The position numbers were made by a program, and so were the translations under genes. Shown here piece by piece: positions 11,075-22,410 of a DNA stretch of 64,000 bases. A model generated the notes under the pieces. It did not search any database. It had not been told where the DNA came from and was given only the letters and a program-made list of their open reading frames with translations. Source of the stretch: Atopsyche davidsoni (taxonomy: Eukaryota; Arthropoda; Insecta; Trichoptera; Hydrobiosidae); assembly GCA_022113835.1 (NCBI GenBank), contig JAILWY010000022.1, positions 5,890,001 through 5,954,000 of the forward strand, read 5' to 3'. Numbering within the stretch: position 1 is the stretch's first letter; the number at the start of each line of letters is the position of its first letter.

Positions 11075-12820
11075 CCCCTTGTTAGCGCAACTATCGGGGC
11101 TCGGCCCCAGACATGATCCGAGTTTGACGACCGCCCGGCCCCGGCCCTGCGCCCCCTTATCCGCCATAACTCTATCTGAGGCCTTTTTCATGTCGTGTCA
11201 TGCCGAGGCGGCCGCCCCGCGCAATACAGATGCTCCACTTCGAATAACATTCGCGACCGGATGTCTCGGGTGTTGTGCCGCATTCCCGCGAAAGACCCCG
11301 CACAGAACCGCCGTAGAAACCGAAACGTGTGAATATCAAGAAACCCAAAACCGAGTTTTGCTGATAAATGACTCGCGAGCATTCTTGGCATGCATACATA
11401 CAAACGGTGCGGCTATGCTGTGTGTGTACACACACATACAATAGAACGAAAATACGCTTACTGATTTCAAGTATATAACGTAGCATAAATAAAGTATACA
11501 GTTATTTTATTATCTGCGGTGGAAGAACCGTTTAAGTAACGCGTGTACTGGCGCTAGGGTAGAGGGGTGAAGTCCTACCCTACCCCGACTGTCGCTTGTC
11601 CAAACTGTTACCCGCCCCGCCCGCCCCCCCGGCTCCGACCCCCTGCTACTTTCTTGGCCCCCCACACCCCCTGGCTCCCTTCTGGCCCCCTTCTTCTGGA
11701 GCTATCGGCTCCGGCGGACCAACCTTCACGTCATACTCACAAGAATCTACCATTTAGACCACCACGACAGCCTGGTTTAGTCTAGTTTAATTTGATCAAT
11801 TTCAACGCTTATTGACCACCCACGGTTTAATTTAGAATACTCCACAACAAAACAACAAAGAAAGTGCCACCTTAATTTTAGCAGCGCGTACGATAAGCGC
11901 AATTAGCAAGTAGTCGCTAATAAATAGCCATAAACGTTAGAAAGCATATAACTGAAACTCTTGCTGCTTAGAAAACTCATTAACGGCCCCACGAAAGCCC
12001 CGGGGGGGGGGGGGGGCGTCCGGGGCGGGGGCGCAGGGGCAGGGGGGGCAGGGGGCAGGAGGGGCCCCTAAATCAAAAAAATCTTTGTCCGCAGCCGGGG
12101 GGGGGGAGGAAGCGGGGGGCGAAGCCCTACACGCCATGGGGGACACGTGGAGTAAAAACAGGGCGGCCCCCCCCCCACGAGCCGCCCTGCCCTGAAGCCG
12201 CCTCGGAAAGGCACGGCTCGGCTCTCAGGGATAATTAAGAACACCAGCCGGACCTGCCGCAGAACGCGTGCACACTAGCCCCAATACACAATCGCCTGTA
12301 CATCCAAAAGATTGCTTTCAAAATCTTGGTCACTTGTTTTATACATGAGAATGAATTCGAATTGAATTCGGTGTGGTGGAAGGAAAAAAAATAATAAATG
12401 CATCCAGCCGGGGCTTTGCACAGGCCTACAAAAAATGGGGCACCCCCTTCCCCGGCCGGCCCCCCGTCCCGCCCCCCGGCCCTGGCCCCCTGCGCCCCCG
12501 AGGCGTTTCATCAAAAACTGGACGGCAACCACCCCCGCCCCTGCGTCTTAGATAGGGGACTGCGTTAATTTCAGCCCAGGGGTATGTCCACAACAGCCCG
12601 TATAACGTTTTTTTTTTTGCTAGGGCTTGTCCACAGTGTTTATTTAATATTTATTATTTTTTTTTTTTATCAGTAGCAGGCGAGGTGTGTTATGAAAAAT
12701 TTATGAACAACTGTATTGTTTAGTATAAATATGCAATATGATATTTTGCCTGGACGGGGGGGGGGGGAATTAGAAACCTGTCGGGCAATGTGTTGGATTT
12801 TAAAATGAATTTATCCCGAA
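11075..12820. other. No gene recognised
   Basis: GC-rich patches (C-rich 11600..11700, 12160..12200 and 12440..12500) in an otherwise plain background. Confidence 0.55.
11990..12130. repeat. G-rich block
   Basis: G17, GGCAGGGGGGGCAGGGGGCA and G9-GAGG runs. Confidence 0.8.
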
Positions 12821-12825
12821 TTTAA

Positions 12826-13232
12826 CACACTAAAGGCGGGGCGGGTACTAGTACCCGTTTCGCGGACTGCTGTCTAAAATACGTTTTTGAATGTGTTTAC
12901 TCAAAAAGCGGCAGAAGGTCATTTTACTCTTGAGGTTTACAGCTCGTGATGTTTTTTTAGACTCGTCAGCGTTACTTCTACCAATTCTGAACAAAGTGAC
13001 AATGAAGAAGTGGAGTGGTCAGATAATGATAATCCTCCAATTATTGAACAATTTTTAGGACATTTTGATGCCAAGTAATCCGCAATGTGGTTCAACTTTT
13101 TATGGGAAACGATTAATTTGACTACATGCAAATCAAAGAGTGTATAGTCTAGATTTCACACGTGCAATTTTACGCGAATTGCGTCCACTTCGCACACCAG
13201 TTCAGTCAATTTGGCTACCCGCTTAAAGTGTG
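12826..13232 (+). mobile_element. piggyBac-like MITE, CACACTAAAGGCGGG family, copy 2
   Basis: This is the cleanest copy: TTAA at 12822..12825 and at 13233..13236, left end CACACTAAAGGCGGGGCGGG and right end CCCGCTTAAAGTGTG. The palindrome CGGGTACTAGTACCCG lies near the left end. Length is 407 bp. Confidence 0.87.
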
Positions 13233-13710
13233 TTAATAAATAATACGCAATTATTAAATATACTGCGTTCATACGAGACACTGTTCACGGGGCAACATGA
13301 TGGTGGTGTGCTCGGGGGGGGGCTATATTCTTTCAGGGGGGCAAGGGGGGCGGCGGTCAGCGGGGGAGTGTGCCCTCCCACCCTCTCCCAGATATATAAG
13401 AAAGACAAGGGTAGCTAGCAGTGGCGGTGAGTGCTGCGATATTTTATTAAAAAAAAAAAAAAAAACACTATCGTATTCAAAATATTATTGATTTTTGTGG
13501 AGACCGTCTCACAGGAAGTACGACTTTGAAAAATCAATAATATATTTAACGAGTGAATAGACCTTAAAAATAATAATATCCAATAAATGCTTCGCTCAGT
13601 ACTTTGGGAGAAAAATCTAGTATTGCAAGTCACACAATATTTAATTGGCATAATAAGTACGTTGTTTCACTTATAGGGTATGATTTTTTAAAAATTCTTG
13701 CTTGGTACCA

Positions 13711-13800
13711 GTGATTCGTTTGTATAATTGGTAATGCACCGGCCATGTAAGCTTGGGGATGTGGATTCAAATCCCACACAAATCATGATGATATTTTGCA
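13711..13800 (+). repeat. tRNA-like SINE copy
   Basis: The tRNA-like core 13711..13787 has GTGATTCGTTTGTATAATTGG (A box region), CACCGGCCATGTAAGCTTGG and the T-arm GTGGATTCAAATCCCAC. The acceptor ends pair in six of seven positions (GTGATTC with AAATCAT/C). The upstream flank (GCAAGTCACACAATATTTAA) recurs before the copy at 24 kb, and part of it before the copy at 36 kb, so the repeat unit is longer than the tRNA part. Confidence 0.8.
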
Positions 13801-14013
13801 CTTGTAAATGTACTTGATCATTATCTATTATTTTATATACAGGACGAAATGCAAAGGGATGTTTGCACGGGGATACATTTTAGTATTTTGAGTGCAGCGC
13901 CGGGTTGTGTTTTGAGTCTTCCGTTGTCTGGGTACACCTCAGTACCGGTTCCGAAACGTAGCAAGATAGAATAGCATTTGATTGTCAGATAGTTTCAGGA
14001 TTTTTTTTTTGTG

Positions 14014-14240
14014 AAAATAATACTAAGGCGTGGATTCTTGACGGCGCCGCTCGCTGCCAGGAGCACATAAGATTGATTGGGCTGCCCTGTCGGCCGCGGG
14101 GGGGCCCCATGGGGGGGGCAGGGGGCCTCAGGGGGCCTCAGGGGGGCTCAGGGGGGCTCAGGGGGGCCTCAGGGGGGCGGCAGGCCGTCGCCGCGGGGCG
14201 CACGGTGCTCCAAATGAGCGCCCGCTCCGCTCCCCCTCTT
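14014..14240. repeat. GC-rich block with GGGGGGCCTCA array
   Basis: At 14096..14180 an imperfect (GGGGGGCTCA)n run sits inside a GC-rich block. No gene is visible in it. Confidence 0.7.
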
Positions 14241-14328
14241 GATTGATTGTACGCGTTCAAATGTCAAATGCTGCGAAAGAACGCGTATCGCACTTTTACT
14301 GCGCTCCTGCTCTGCCTTGCTTTTTATA

Positions 14329-14796
14329 CAGGATGTCCAAAAAGATTATCGGGTGAATGTGAAATTTTTGGGCCCAGAGTTGCAGGAGTTTCAAGGTTTC
14401 AACGTGCTTTCAACAAGACCATGCATCCAATCAATCAATTGAAGCTGTTAACGAATTATTCCCTAATAAGGTCGTTTCACGTAGAGGTAACATCAGAAGC
14501 CACGACCTTAGCCCTCTTAACTATTTCGTATGGGGATACCTTAAAAGTAGGGTTTATGAGAATAATCAGACGAACATAAAGGAATTGAAACATAACACCA
14601 GGTCAGGCTATGTGTCAGCGTGTTATCAGAAATCCTCGTTCCGGATTAGAAGAGTGCCAGCCAGTTTGGATAACATCATCTTTTCGAAATTTTCTATTTT
14701 GTATTCTTATAATCAACAGTAAAAAAAATACTTGATTACTAGTAATTTTTGTTTAACTGAACTAACAAATACCCGATACTCTGTTTGGACACACTG
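14329..14796 (+). mobile_element. Tc1/mariner deletion derivative, CAGGATGTCCAAAAAG family, copy 1
   Basis: It is flanked by TA. The left end is CAGGATGTCCAAAAAGATTA and the right end ACTCTGTTTGGACACACTG, inverted and imperfect. The plus strand keeps the end of the transposase: LNYFVWGYLKSRVYENN and later NLDNIIFSK-like codons, typical of the sequence after the third catalytic Asp. The N-terminus and first catalytic residues are missing. Confidence 0.8.
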
Positions 14797-14839
14797 TATA
14801 CGCTCCCAGCAGTTCTAACCTGACCTTACGGTTTTATAA

Positions 14840-15660
14840 ACCACTTAAATCAGCTGATTAAATTAAACAGTGATTAACAAGCTGTTAAATACGCCACACA
14901 GATATTTATGACTTTGGCGATACCAACCTAACCTCATCATAATAATGCACCCAAAAACGCTTTTGTTAGCTGATTAAATTAAACAGTAATTAACAAGCTT
15001 CTAAATACGTCACACAGATGTTTATTATTCTAGCTATTCCAGCCTAACCTAATCTTAAAACAGCACATAAGCAAATTAAATTATACAGTGATTAATAAGC
15101 TGTTAAATATATGCAACACAGATATTTATGACTAGCAACTCCAACCTAACCTAATCTTAACACAACACCCAAAACGCTTTCGTTGACTGATTAAATTGAA
15201 CACTGATTAACAAGCTGTTAAATACGTCACACAGATATGTATTATTTAAGCAATTTCGGCCTAACCTAACCAGCAAGTAAAGCCTCGTACAGCACATAAG
15301 CAAATTAAATTAAACAGTGATCAACAAGCTGTTGAATACATCTAACAGATTTATATTAATTTGGCATTTCTAACATTTCCTATTCTTAATACTGCACACT
15401 TATTGAATTGAACATTGATTAACAAGCTGTGAATACGTCACTCAAATGTGTATTATTCTAGCAATTCCAGCTTAACCTAACATTAAAACAGCACATATGC
15501 AAATTAAACAGTGATTAACAAGTTGTTAAATAAGTCACGCAGATTTTTTAATAATCCACCAATTCTAGCACGACCTCACTTCGATATAGAACCTATAAAG
15601 CACTTCCATCATCGTTTTATGTGCTGATTAAATTGAACAGAGATTACCAAGCTGTTAAAT
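14840..15660. repeat. Diverged tandem array, units of about 96-129 bp
   Basis: The marker TGATTAACAAGCTGTTAAAT and variants start at 14871, 14987, 15089, 15204, 15318, 15416, 15512 and 15640. Each unit also carries a CGTCACACAGAT-like stretch and most carry CCAACCTAACCTAA. Eight decayed units are visible. Confidence 0.85.
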
Positions 15661-16094
15661 TCTAACATTTACTCTCAACGTAAACGTTTTATTCATACAA
15701 TTTTGTGTATAGGTGTGTATAGTTTTTTCCAACAAAATTGAGGCAAAAACTTGCAAAGGAACACAGACACACCTCGATTCGACAAAAGGCATAAAACTGC
15801 TGGTTGATACTTTGTATCCAAATATTCCGTTGAAGATTGGATATCCCAAGTCCACGGAGGACTAACATTTGCAAGTCCAGGGGGCGGAGGGAGGCGGAGT
15901 GACAGAGAGGATGTATTTTTCATGAGAGGGCATAAACCGAAATTACCAGGCCGGCAGAATGCGGTCGGACACAAAGAAATGAATTCCACCTTCATAACTC
16001 AGACGACGTCGAACGCTGACGTCCTCCTCCGGCTGCTGCCCTGGCACTCCGACTAATCACACCGGGCCGGAGTCGAACTTCGGATCCTTTAGTG

Positions 16095-17143
16095 CATATG
16101 ATCCCAGAGTGGTCAATATCGACCCCCAGGGGTCGAAGACAGCGAAAAATCAAACTGGGGGTCTACGAGAGTGATCCCATTTATGAAGCTCATCACCAAA
16201 ATACCACAGTGGATTATCAATCCATATGTTAACATTGAAGAATCGGAAGTCATACTCAAGAAAAACTACAAAAAAAAAAGAAATAGTTATTCAATGTTTA
16301 CATACCGACATAAAATATGGCGCATTTTGTATATCAGATGTCAAAAATATATTTGAAGATGATTAATTTGTAAAAATTCAATATTAGCAAGGCAGGGGTC
16401 TACGAAAAACAGGAAAACTCGACAAGGGGTCGACGGGACAAAATAGTTTGGGAATTTTGGTCAATATCGACCCCCAGGGGTCGATTCCGCCCTACAAGGG
16501 GTCGATGACGGCGAAAACTTAAATTGTGGGTCCATGTGGATCCCATTTAAGCAGGTTATCACCAAAATACCACAATGGATTATCAATCCATTGGTAACAT
16601 TGAAGAATCGGAAGTCATACTACAAGAAGAATTAATATAAGCACTAATGAAGAACTGAAGGTGCAGTTTAGAAAGAAATATCACCAATTTTGGTTCAAAA
16701 GAGACATACCTGCTATTTATCCTGCATTATGGACTATCGCAAGAAGATATTTTTGATAGCTTTTCCATCTTCATACCTCGCGAAAAGTGGTTTCAGTGCG
16801 TTTGCCATTCTTCTTAAAAAAAAAAAAGAAATAGGTTTGAAACCACTGGGCGAGGAGATTCAAAGTTAAATCTGACTTATTTGACGCCACATATTGAAAA
16901 TTTGCTATCAACACATCCCTCCCATTAAAAATATTGTTTTTTTTTAGTGAATGTTACTATATTTGCATTTTGTGTGTATTTATTTATAAAGGAATACAGT
17001 AAAACCTCGATATAACGATATAACGGACCCCTGTTTAACGGATTGAGGATATAACGGACAAAAATCCGGTCAAAAATTTAATATTAGCAAGGCAGGGGGT
17101 CTACGAAAAATAGGTCACAGGTCAAAAAGTTTGGGAACCTCTG
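16095..17143 (+). mobile_element. Two head-to-tail hAT units with 8-bp target duplication
   Basis: It is flanked by perfect CTTTAGTG repeats (16087..16094 and 17144..17151). One unit ends near 16458 (AAATAGTTTGGGAATTTTGG) and the next begins immediately with GGTCAATATCGACCCCCAGG. The second unit keeps transposase scraps: NEELKVQFRKKYHQFWFKRD and a poly-A-interrupted FPSSYLAKSGFSAFAIL-like stretch. A pogo-type TACAGTAAAACCTCGATATA motif lies at about 16995. Confidence 0.82.
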
Positions 17144-17151
17144 CTTTAGTG

Positions 17152-17654
17152 CATAGGTTCCCAGAGTGGTCAGTATCGACCCTTAGGGGTCAAAAATCAA
17201 ATTGGGGGACCATGAACTCTACGAGAGTGGATCCCATTTAAGCAGGTCATCAGCAAAATTTAGGCATTCCGGAAATGAAACTTACATAATAATGCTGTTT
17301 ATACTGCATTATAGACTATTGCAAGAAGGTTTTATAATCTTCTTACAAGAAAAATAAACAGATTTGAAATCACTGGGCGAGAAGATTTCATATTTGAGGC
17401 CAAATATTGAAAATTTTCTATCAAAGCATCAGACCCATTAAAAATGTTGAATTTATTTAGTGAATGTTACTATATTTGCATTTATGTTTTTTTAATTAAT
17501 GCAGGTATAATTAATTTAACATTAAACCCTATGAAAGTGAGTTTTTCTATATCAGATGTCAAAAATATGTGCTTGTAAAAAATCAATATTAGCATGGAAA
17601 AAACAGGAATACTCGACAAGGGGTCTACGGGGCAAAAATGTTTGGGGACCTCTG
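17152..17654. mobile_element. Nonautonomous hAT copy adjoining the previous one
   Basis: It starts CATAGGTTCCCAGAGTGG directly after the CTTTAGTG duplication and ends TTTGGGGACCTCTG before cttgattg (6 of 8 bases match). No transposase frame is readable. Confidence 0.72.
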
Positions 17655-17869
17655 CTTGATTGTTTGGGAGAGAGGCAGTGATTGTCAGAAGAAGCTTGAA
17701 TGGTCAATTAATTTAATGTTCTTTAAGGCACTTGAAGAAGAATACAATTAAAATGTATTTTGTATTTTTTGGCTACATACCTAATTACTATTAAAAAAAT
17801 GATCGAATAAATAAATACTTTAAATAAAATACTAATTTTTATTTGTTTTTTTGTTATTTTTATTTTTGA

Positions 17870-17990
17870 GGTGGCGAAACCGGTCATGTGGAAAAATCAC
17901 TGAATTATTTTAATTAAAATATTAAAATAAAATTCCACTAATTACTCTCTGTTAAAAATATTGATTATTTGAATAAATAAATAATATTTT
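17870..17990 (+). repeat. Penelope-like terminal fragment (truncated)
   Basis: GGTGGCGAAACCGGTCATGT is followed by the conserved GTGGAAAAATCACTGAATTA and then CTCTGTTAAAAATATTGA. It keeps only the 3' half of the hammerhead-like core (GAAACCGGTC). Class assigned by similarity to the copies at 37.5 and 40.1 kb. Confidence 0.5.
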
Positions 17991-18439
17991 TTTAGTACTA
18001 AATCGACAGCTTTCTGTGAAGTGACCATATATTTTCGCATCTCCTGCGTATGTCGTTATTGAGTTATTTACAACTATTTATTTTTAGAAATAGAGTTGAA
18101 CAAAGCTTTTTATATATAGTATAAATACTAATGTCATGGATGATTGCACAATATAATTAGTGATGGGAAAATCATTATAAAATCGTTCAAATCTATTGTC
18201 GAAACCACAACACGTGATGGAATAGAAATCTCCTATTTTATGTATATTTAGATATTAATTATTATTTTATAAATATTAAAATTCTTTAAATAATTTAATA
18301 GGATAAAATAAAAAAAATGTTTATTTAATTTAGACTTACAACAGACGAATGACTCGTTACAATTATAATTTGCAACAGAAAAAAAATGTAATAAATCGAA
18401 AGATAATCATTATTATTATTTTGATGTTAAAAAATGATC

Positions 18440-18560
18440 AGAAATTCAATATTTTTGACATAGAGTACTTGGTGATTTTCCACATGTTCGTTTTTATTAG
18501 TGACCGGTTTCGCCAATCTTTGGCGTTGTCATCTATGTTTGATAATGCCAATGTCTCATT
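18440..18560 (-). repeat. Penelope-like terminal fragment with degenerate hammerhead core
   Basis: Read on the minus strand it gives AGATGACAACGCC, a short loop, TTGGCGAAACCGGTC, then ACTAATAAAAACGAACATGT. This is the order CUGAUGA / stem II / GAAAC / cleavage site, but the first core box is mutated. It lies inverted relative to the fragment at 17.9 kb. Confidence 0.55.
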
Positions 18561-19261
18561 TTCATGTGTTGGAAGAATTATAAGAATTAGAAAGTATTCA
18601 TTTTAGCATTCCAATCGATCAGAAATTACGACAAAAATCGAATTTAATAAAAAAAACATTACATTGATTTGTTTTCACTCTTGATTAATCAATATTAAAT
18701 TAATTATTCTAATCCGCAAGCTGTTTACCATTGATTGATACAAGTTCGCAGTACAACAGCAAAATATTAAAAATTTTCGGGTGTGCTCGAGATTTTCGAT
18801 TATTCGAGTCCGTCGCGCCCATCCTTATAATAAGCTCGCACTGTTAGGTTAGGTTAGAAACCAAATTCTATCCGGCGTCTCGCATCCACAGAAGTTTTCC
18901 TACTCATCCACAACAACAGAGATAAAAATCCCACGGATGCCCTAAAAAGAATTCAGCGGTAAGTCGTGGGGGAGGGGAGGGTGGGGGTGACCTTGGGGGG
19001 AGCTGGGGCTGGAGGGTGATGAACGGGTGCCGCTTCCGGCCCAGGGTTGGACCGCGGCCAAGCCCCCATTCTGCACCCCTGGACGCCCCACCACCCCCCG
19101 AGGGACACTGCAGTGGATTAGGCGGGACGCGACGCAAACTGGGCCGAGGTGGATTAATTTATTAATGAACCTACGTGCCTGCTTCCGCTGAGATTCCACG
19201 CCGCAAGAATTCCCAAATATCATCCGCTCATCCAATTGTTGTTTACAGAAATCAGACTGAC

Positions 19262-20365
19262 CTTTCTCTCCAGCTTCAGGGACTCCTCGGGCGAGTAGCC
19301 GAGGCTGCGCATGTGCTTCAGGTAGGTGGTGGTGATGGGGACGCTGAAGTCTATCTCGGGGTCCAGGAGCTGCGTGCTGCTGCGGAGGCCGGTGCTTTCG
19401 GAGCACAGACGGTGCGGAGAGAACATGGACTTGGGCGACGGGGACCACGGCTTGGGGAAGGACTTGCAGTCCACGTCGCTCTTGTATTCGTTGAACATCG
19501 GATTCAGGTGCCTCTTTTTCAAGGACGACCTCGATCGCGGAGGATCCTTGGAGGTCAAATTGCAGACATCCAGGGGGTTGTACGGTTTGGGCGACTGCTT
19601 TTCGACTATCTCCTTTTTGTGCTTGGCCTTGCTGGGCTCCTCGCAGTTCTTTTCGATCTTTATCGGCAACGCGGTTTCGCTCTCCGGCTGTGTCTTCTTT
19701 TCGCTCTTGCTGTGTCTTCTTTGACTCGTTTTTTCGTCTTTGGTATTTTTAAACGGCGACTTTTCGGCAGGCTCATCTGGCGCGCGACTAGAGGAGGCCG
19801 CGTCGACACTCAGGTCGATGGACTCAGACTTCGAAACGTCACTGGAACTCCTCCTCACGCTTCTGAAAGCACTGACGCCGGAGTCGAAATGACACAGGTT
19901 GTTGGCCGCTGGAGAGCTGACCAGGGACGATAAGCCGTTGTATTCTATGTGCGAGTTCTTCGCTGAAAGGTCGACTCCGTTCGTCGGACTGTAGACTTCA
20001 GGGTCGGCCGTGATGAAGGACCTCTGCCTGGCTTCCTCGGACGTTTCGAACGAGGCGATCCCGTCGTTGAAGCGGACCTTGACGGAGTGCTGCGAGGCGT
20101 CGATCTCGCTCTCCCAGTTCTTCGTGTTGATGTCGCGGACTCCGTTCTTCAGCAGGTGGTGGAGGTCCGCCAGCTTGGTGGAGATGGGCGCGAGGTGGTG
20201 GTAACCGTTGGGGATGATGGTGGAAGGCAGGGGCGTGGGACTCGGACTGGGGGTGGGCAACACGGACGCAGGAGACATGGAGCGAGGCCGCCGCTGGCAG
20301 TCTGTGCAGCCCATCAGGAACCTCGTGACGGCTTCTCTGGGCAGGAACGCGTATGTCTCCGTTAT
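19262..20365 (-). CDS. NOL4: NOL4-like protein, large internal exon (368 codons)
   Basis: This is the next exon of the NOL4 homologue. The acceptor is TTTTTTTTCGTTGCAG and the donor after codon 368 (AAG) is GTCAGT; both ends are phase 0. It opens with ITETYAFLPREAVTRFLM, nearly identical to the vertebrate block, followed by a Cys pair (GCTDCQRR). Near its end DFSVPITTTYLKHM matches the vertebrate IDYNMPITMAYMKHM block. Between these lie about 310 residues rich in Ser, Pro, Lys and Glu that look disordered, where vertebrate NOL4 has only about 20-25 residues. Two VDLS/IDLS tetrads recall the PxDLS-type CtBP-binding motifs of the family, but this is inference. The open frame runs a few codons past both splice sites, so the ends were set by splice signals and homology. 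The C-terminal conserved region was not found at lower coordinates. Confidence 0.95.
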
Positions 20366-20395
20366 CTGCAACGAAAAAAAATCATTCATAAAGAG

Positions 20396-20594
20396 CATAG
20401 GTTCCCAAAGGGGGCGCTGGAGCTTTCCAAGGGGTCCAAGGGAAAATGGGGGGCGTATGAAATACCTCTATGGTATTTTTATATGAAAAAAAAAATTGGT
20501 ATAATTATAACTGTTATGTCAAAGGGGGTGTTAGAATATTTTTGATCTTGTCAAGATCATTTGGCCATGGTCAATAAAAGGTTGGGAACCTATG
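20396..20594. mobile_element. Short hAT-type MITE
   Basis: A 199-bp element begins CATAGGTTCCCAAAG and ends GTTGGGAACCTATG, giving inverted termini typical of hAT elements. It is flanked by ataaagag and atatagag, an 8-bp duplication with one mismatch. Its interior differs from the larger hAT copies in the window and has no coding capacity. Confidence 0.8.
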
Positions 20595-20805
20595 ATATAG
20601 AGCCAACCAAAATTCACACCCAAGTGCTCCGTTGGTAATACAAATGAAACCCGTGTGTCATGGATCAATATAGAAGTTTAGATGGTAGGTTTTGGGTATC
20701 GTTGCTTTGCTTATCGTAAATTTTCATGGATATATATATATTATATTAATTTAGATTAATGTCAATCAGAATGCGTTTTTATTTACCCATGCAGGTATTA
20801 GTATG

Positions 20806-20980
20806 TTTATGTGATTAAGCACATTTTTTCACACATTGAAAACGATTAAAGAAAACTCTCAGAAAATATCATCGTGACTTGTGTGGGATTCGAACCCACA
20901 TCCCCAAGCTTTCATGGCCGGTGCATTTATCCAACTATGCTAACGAGCCACTGCAATTTAGTGAGAATTTTTAATAATCA
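20806..20980 (-). repeat. tRNA-like SINE unit, left arm of inverted pair
   Basis: This arm is the reverse complement of 21031..21205 with essentially one mismatch (cacacattg against catacattg). The tRNA-like part (20874..20951, minus) has an A-box-like TAGCATAGTTGG and a T-arm/B box GTGGGTTCGAATCCCAC. The central segment CACCGGCCATG resembles a tRNA-Thr anticodon arm, although its anticodon stem pairs poorly. It lies in the NOL4 intron. Confidence 0.85.
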
Positions 20981-21030
20981 TATTCTACATATGAACTAAT
21001 ATGCTCGGGCTAATCATTAAAAAATCGGGC

Positions 21031-21205
21031 TGATTATTAAAAATTCTCACTAAATTGCAGTGGCTCGTTAGCATAGTTGGATAAATGCACCGGCCATGAA
21101 AGCTTGGGGATGTGGGTTCGAATCCCACACAAGTCACGATGATATTTTCTGAGAGTTTTCTTTAATCGTTTTCAATGTATGAAAAAATGTGCTTAATCAC
21201 ATAAA
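21031..21205 (+). repeat. tRNA-like SINE unit, right arm of inverted pair
   Basis: The tRNA-like core is 21060..21137 and is followed by the family tail (ATGATATTTTCTGAGAGTTT). The partner arm lies 50 bp upstream in opposite orientation. The near identity of the arms points to a recent inverted duplication or insertion. Confidence 0.85.
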
Positions 21206-21670
21206 TATATATATATATGCCGCGTGAGGTTTTAATTAACAATCCGTTGCAATAATTATTTTACAGTCATCGTGAAATGAAAAGCAAAAAAAATTTCAAA
21301 GGAATATTCAAAATAAATTTATTTTTTTTGAACCCACAAATAATTTTATAAACAAGTGAGCGCATTCCAATTTTTTATAGCAGCCATCTTATCTATATCC
21401 CTAGATCAAACCGCGAACAAATGCGAACATTCCTGAAAAATATCCAGCGACAAAGCCTTAAAGCAAAACCGAGGCAAAACCGCAAACTCGTCGGTGGCGC
21501 AGTAAAAGTTAGTTGGGACAGATAAAGCGCCGGCTTAAGCGGGGAATAGCGTCACACCGGGGCGGCGGGGCGGCGGGGCGGCGGGGCAACAGGTGCCCCG
21601 GGCCGATTGCAGGCCCCGCCCCGGCACTTAGGTCCCGGGTTCCTGTACCTTCGACCGCCTTCGTCTACAC

Positions 21671-22241
21671 CAGAGGTTCCCAAAGTGGTCAATATCGACC
21701 GTCAGGGGTCGATTTCGCCCTGCAAGGGGTCGACGACAGCGAAAAATAAAATTAGGGGTCCATGAACTGTAAATGGGGGTCTACGAGAGTGGATCCCATT
21801 TAAGCAGGTCATCACTAAAATTTAGACATTTCGTAAATGTCATAATGCACTTTGTGACGAATCGAAGCCCTGAAGCGTAGAAGTTCGTGCGAAATGCTCG
21901 AGAAACGAGACTTTCGGCATTGTAAAACTATACCGACGTACCTTTTTACATAAGAAGACGATCCATTAGGATCGTGTTGCCTTTTTAAATAAGAAAACCT
22001 GTACGGCTTAGGAACGTGGGAACTTTGGCGACCGAGGACAGACAGACCCTTCCAAGGGAGACAGTTTTAAATCGAGAGCCACAAACTCATCCACTGTACA
22101 GTAAACCCTATGAAAGTGAGTTGTTCTATATAAGATGTCAAAAATATTGTACAGTAAAAATTCAATATTAGCAAGGGGGTCGACGAAAAACAGGAAAACT
22201 TGACAAGGAGTCGACGGGACAAAATAATTTGGGAAACTATG
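21671..22241. mobile_element. Nonautonomous hAT copy in NOL4 intron
   Basis: It starts CAGAGGTTCCCAAAGTGG and ends TTTGGGAAACTATG. The flanks gtctacac and gtctactc form an 8-bp duplication with one mismatch. It shares the GGTCAATATCGACC and GGGTCGACGGGACAAAATA terminal regions with the other copies. No transposase reading frame survives. Confidence 0.85.
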
Positions 22242-22248
22242 GTCTACT

Positions 22249-22266
22249 CCATGAAACGACGAAAAA
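22249..22266 (+). promoter_or_regulatory. Dispersed motif variant (TGAAACGACGAAA)
   Basis: CCATGAAACGACGAAAAA differs by one base from the exact 13-mer seen six times elsewhere. It abuts the 8-bp duplication of the hAT copy to its left. Confidence 0.35.
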
Positions 22267-22410
22267 TATACAGGATCCAGCGCGTATTCGTACACCCTGG
22301 TACATGCACTCTGAGCTCGCGGTACTTTACGACAGCGTATTTGCATGGCGCATTTTGACTGTTTTAATTAATTTATTGTATGTAACTAATGTATTATAAT
22401 ATTTTCTTAC

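Larger units (their letters stand above)
20366..22410 (-). other. NOL4 intron filled with repeats
   Basis: This is the intron between the two NOL4 exons, with donor GTAAGA and acceptor TTGCAG on the minus strand. It holds a 199-bp hAT MITE, a nearly perfect 175-bp inverted pair of tRNA-like sequences, and a 571-bp hAT copy. No additional exon was recognised in it. Confidence 0.9.

Noticed and set aside
10794..11444. 216-codon open frame on the plus strand
   Set aside because: The middle is a Gly/Ala run from the G-rich array and the rest has no domain; the frame is a composition effect.
19175..19933. 252-codon open frame antisense to the NOL4 exon
   Set aside because: The minus strand carries conserved NOL4 blocks and splice sites; the plus frame is its shadow.
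21060..21137. Functional tRNA gene
   Set aside because: A and B boxes are present, but the anticodon stem does not pair properly. The same sequence occurs in at least seven repeat contexts, so it is a tRNA-derived repeat.
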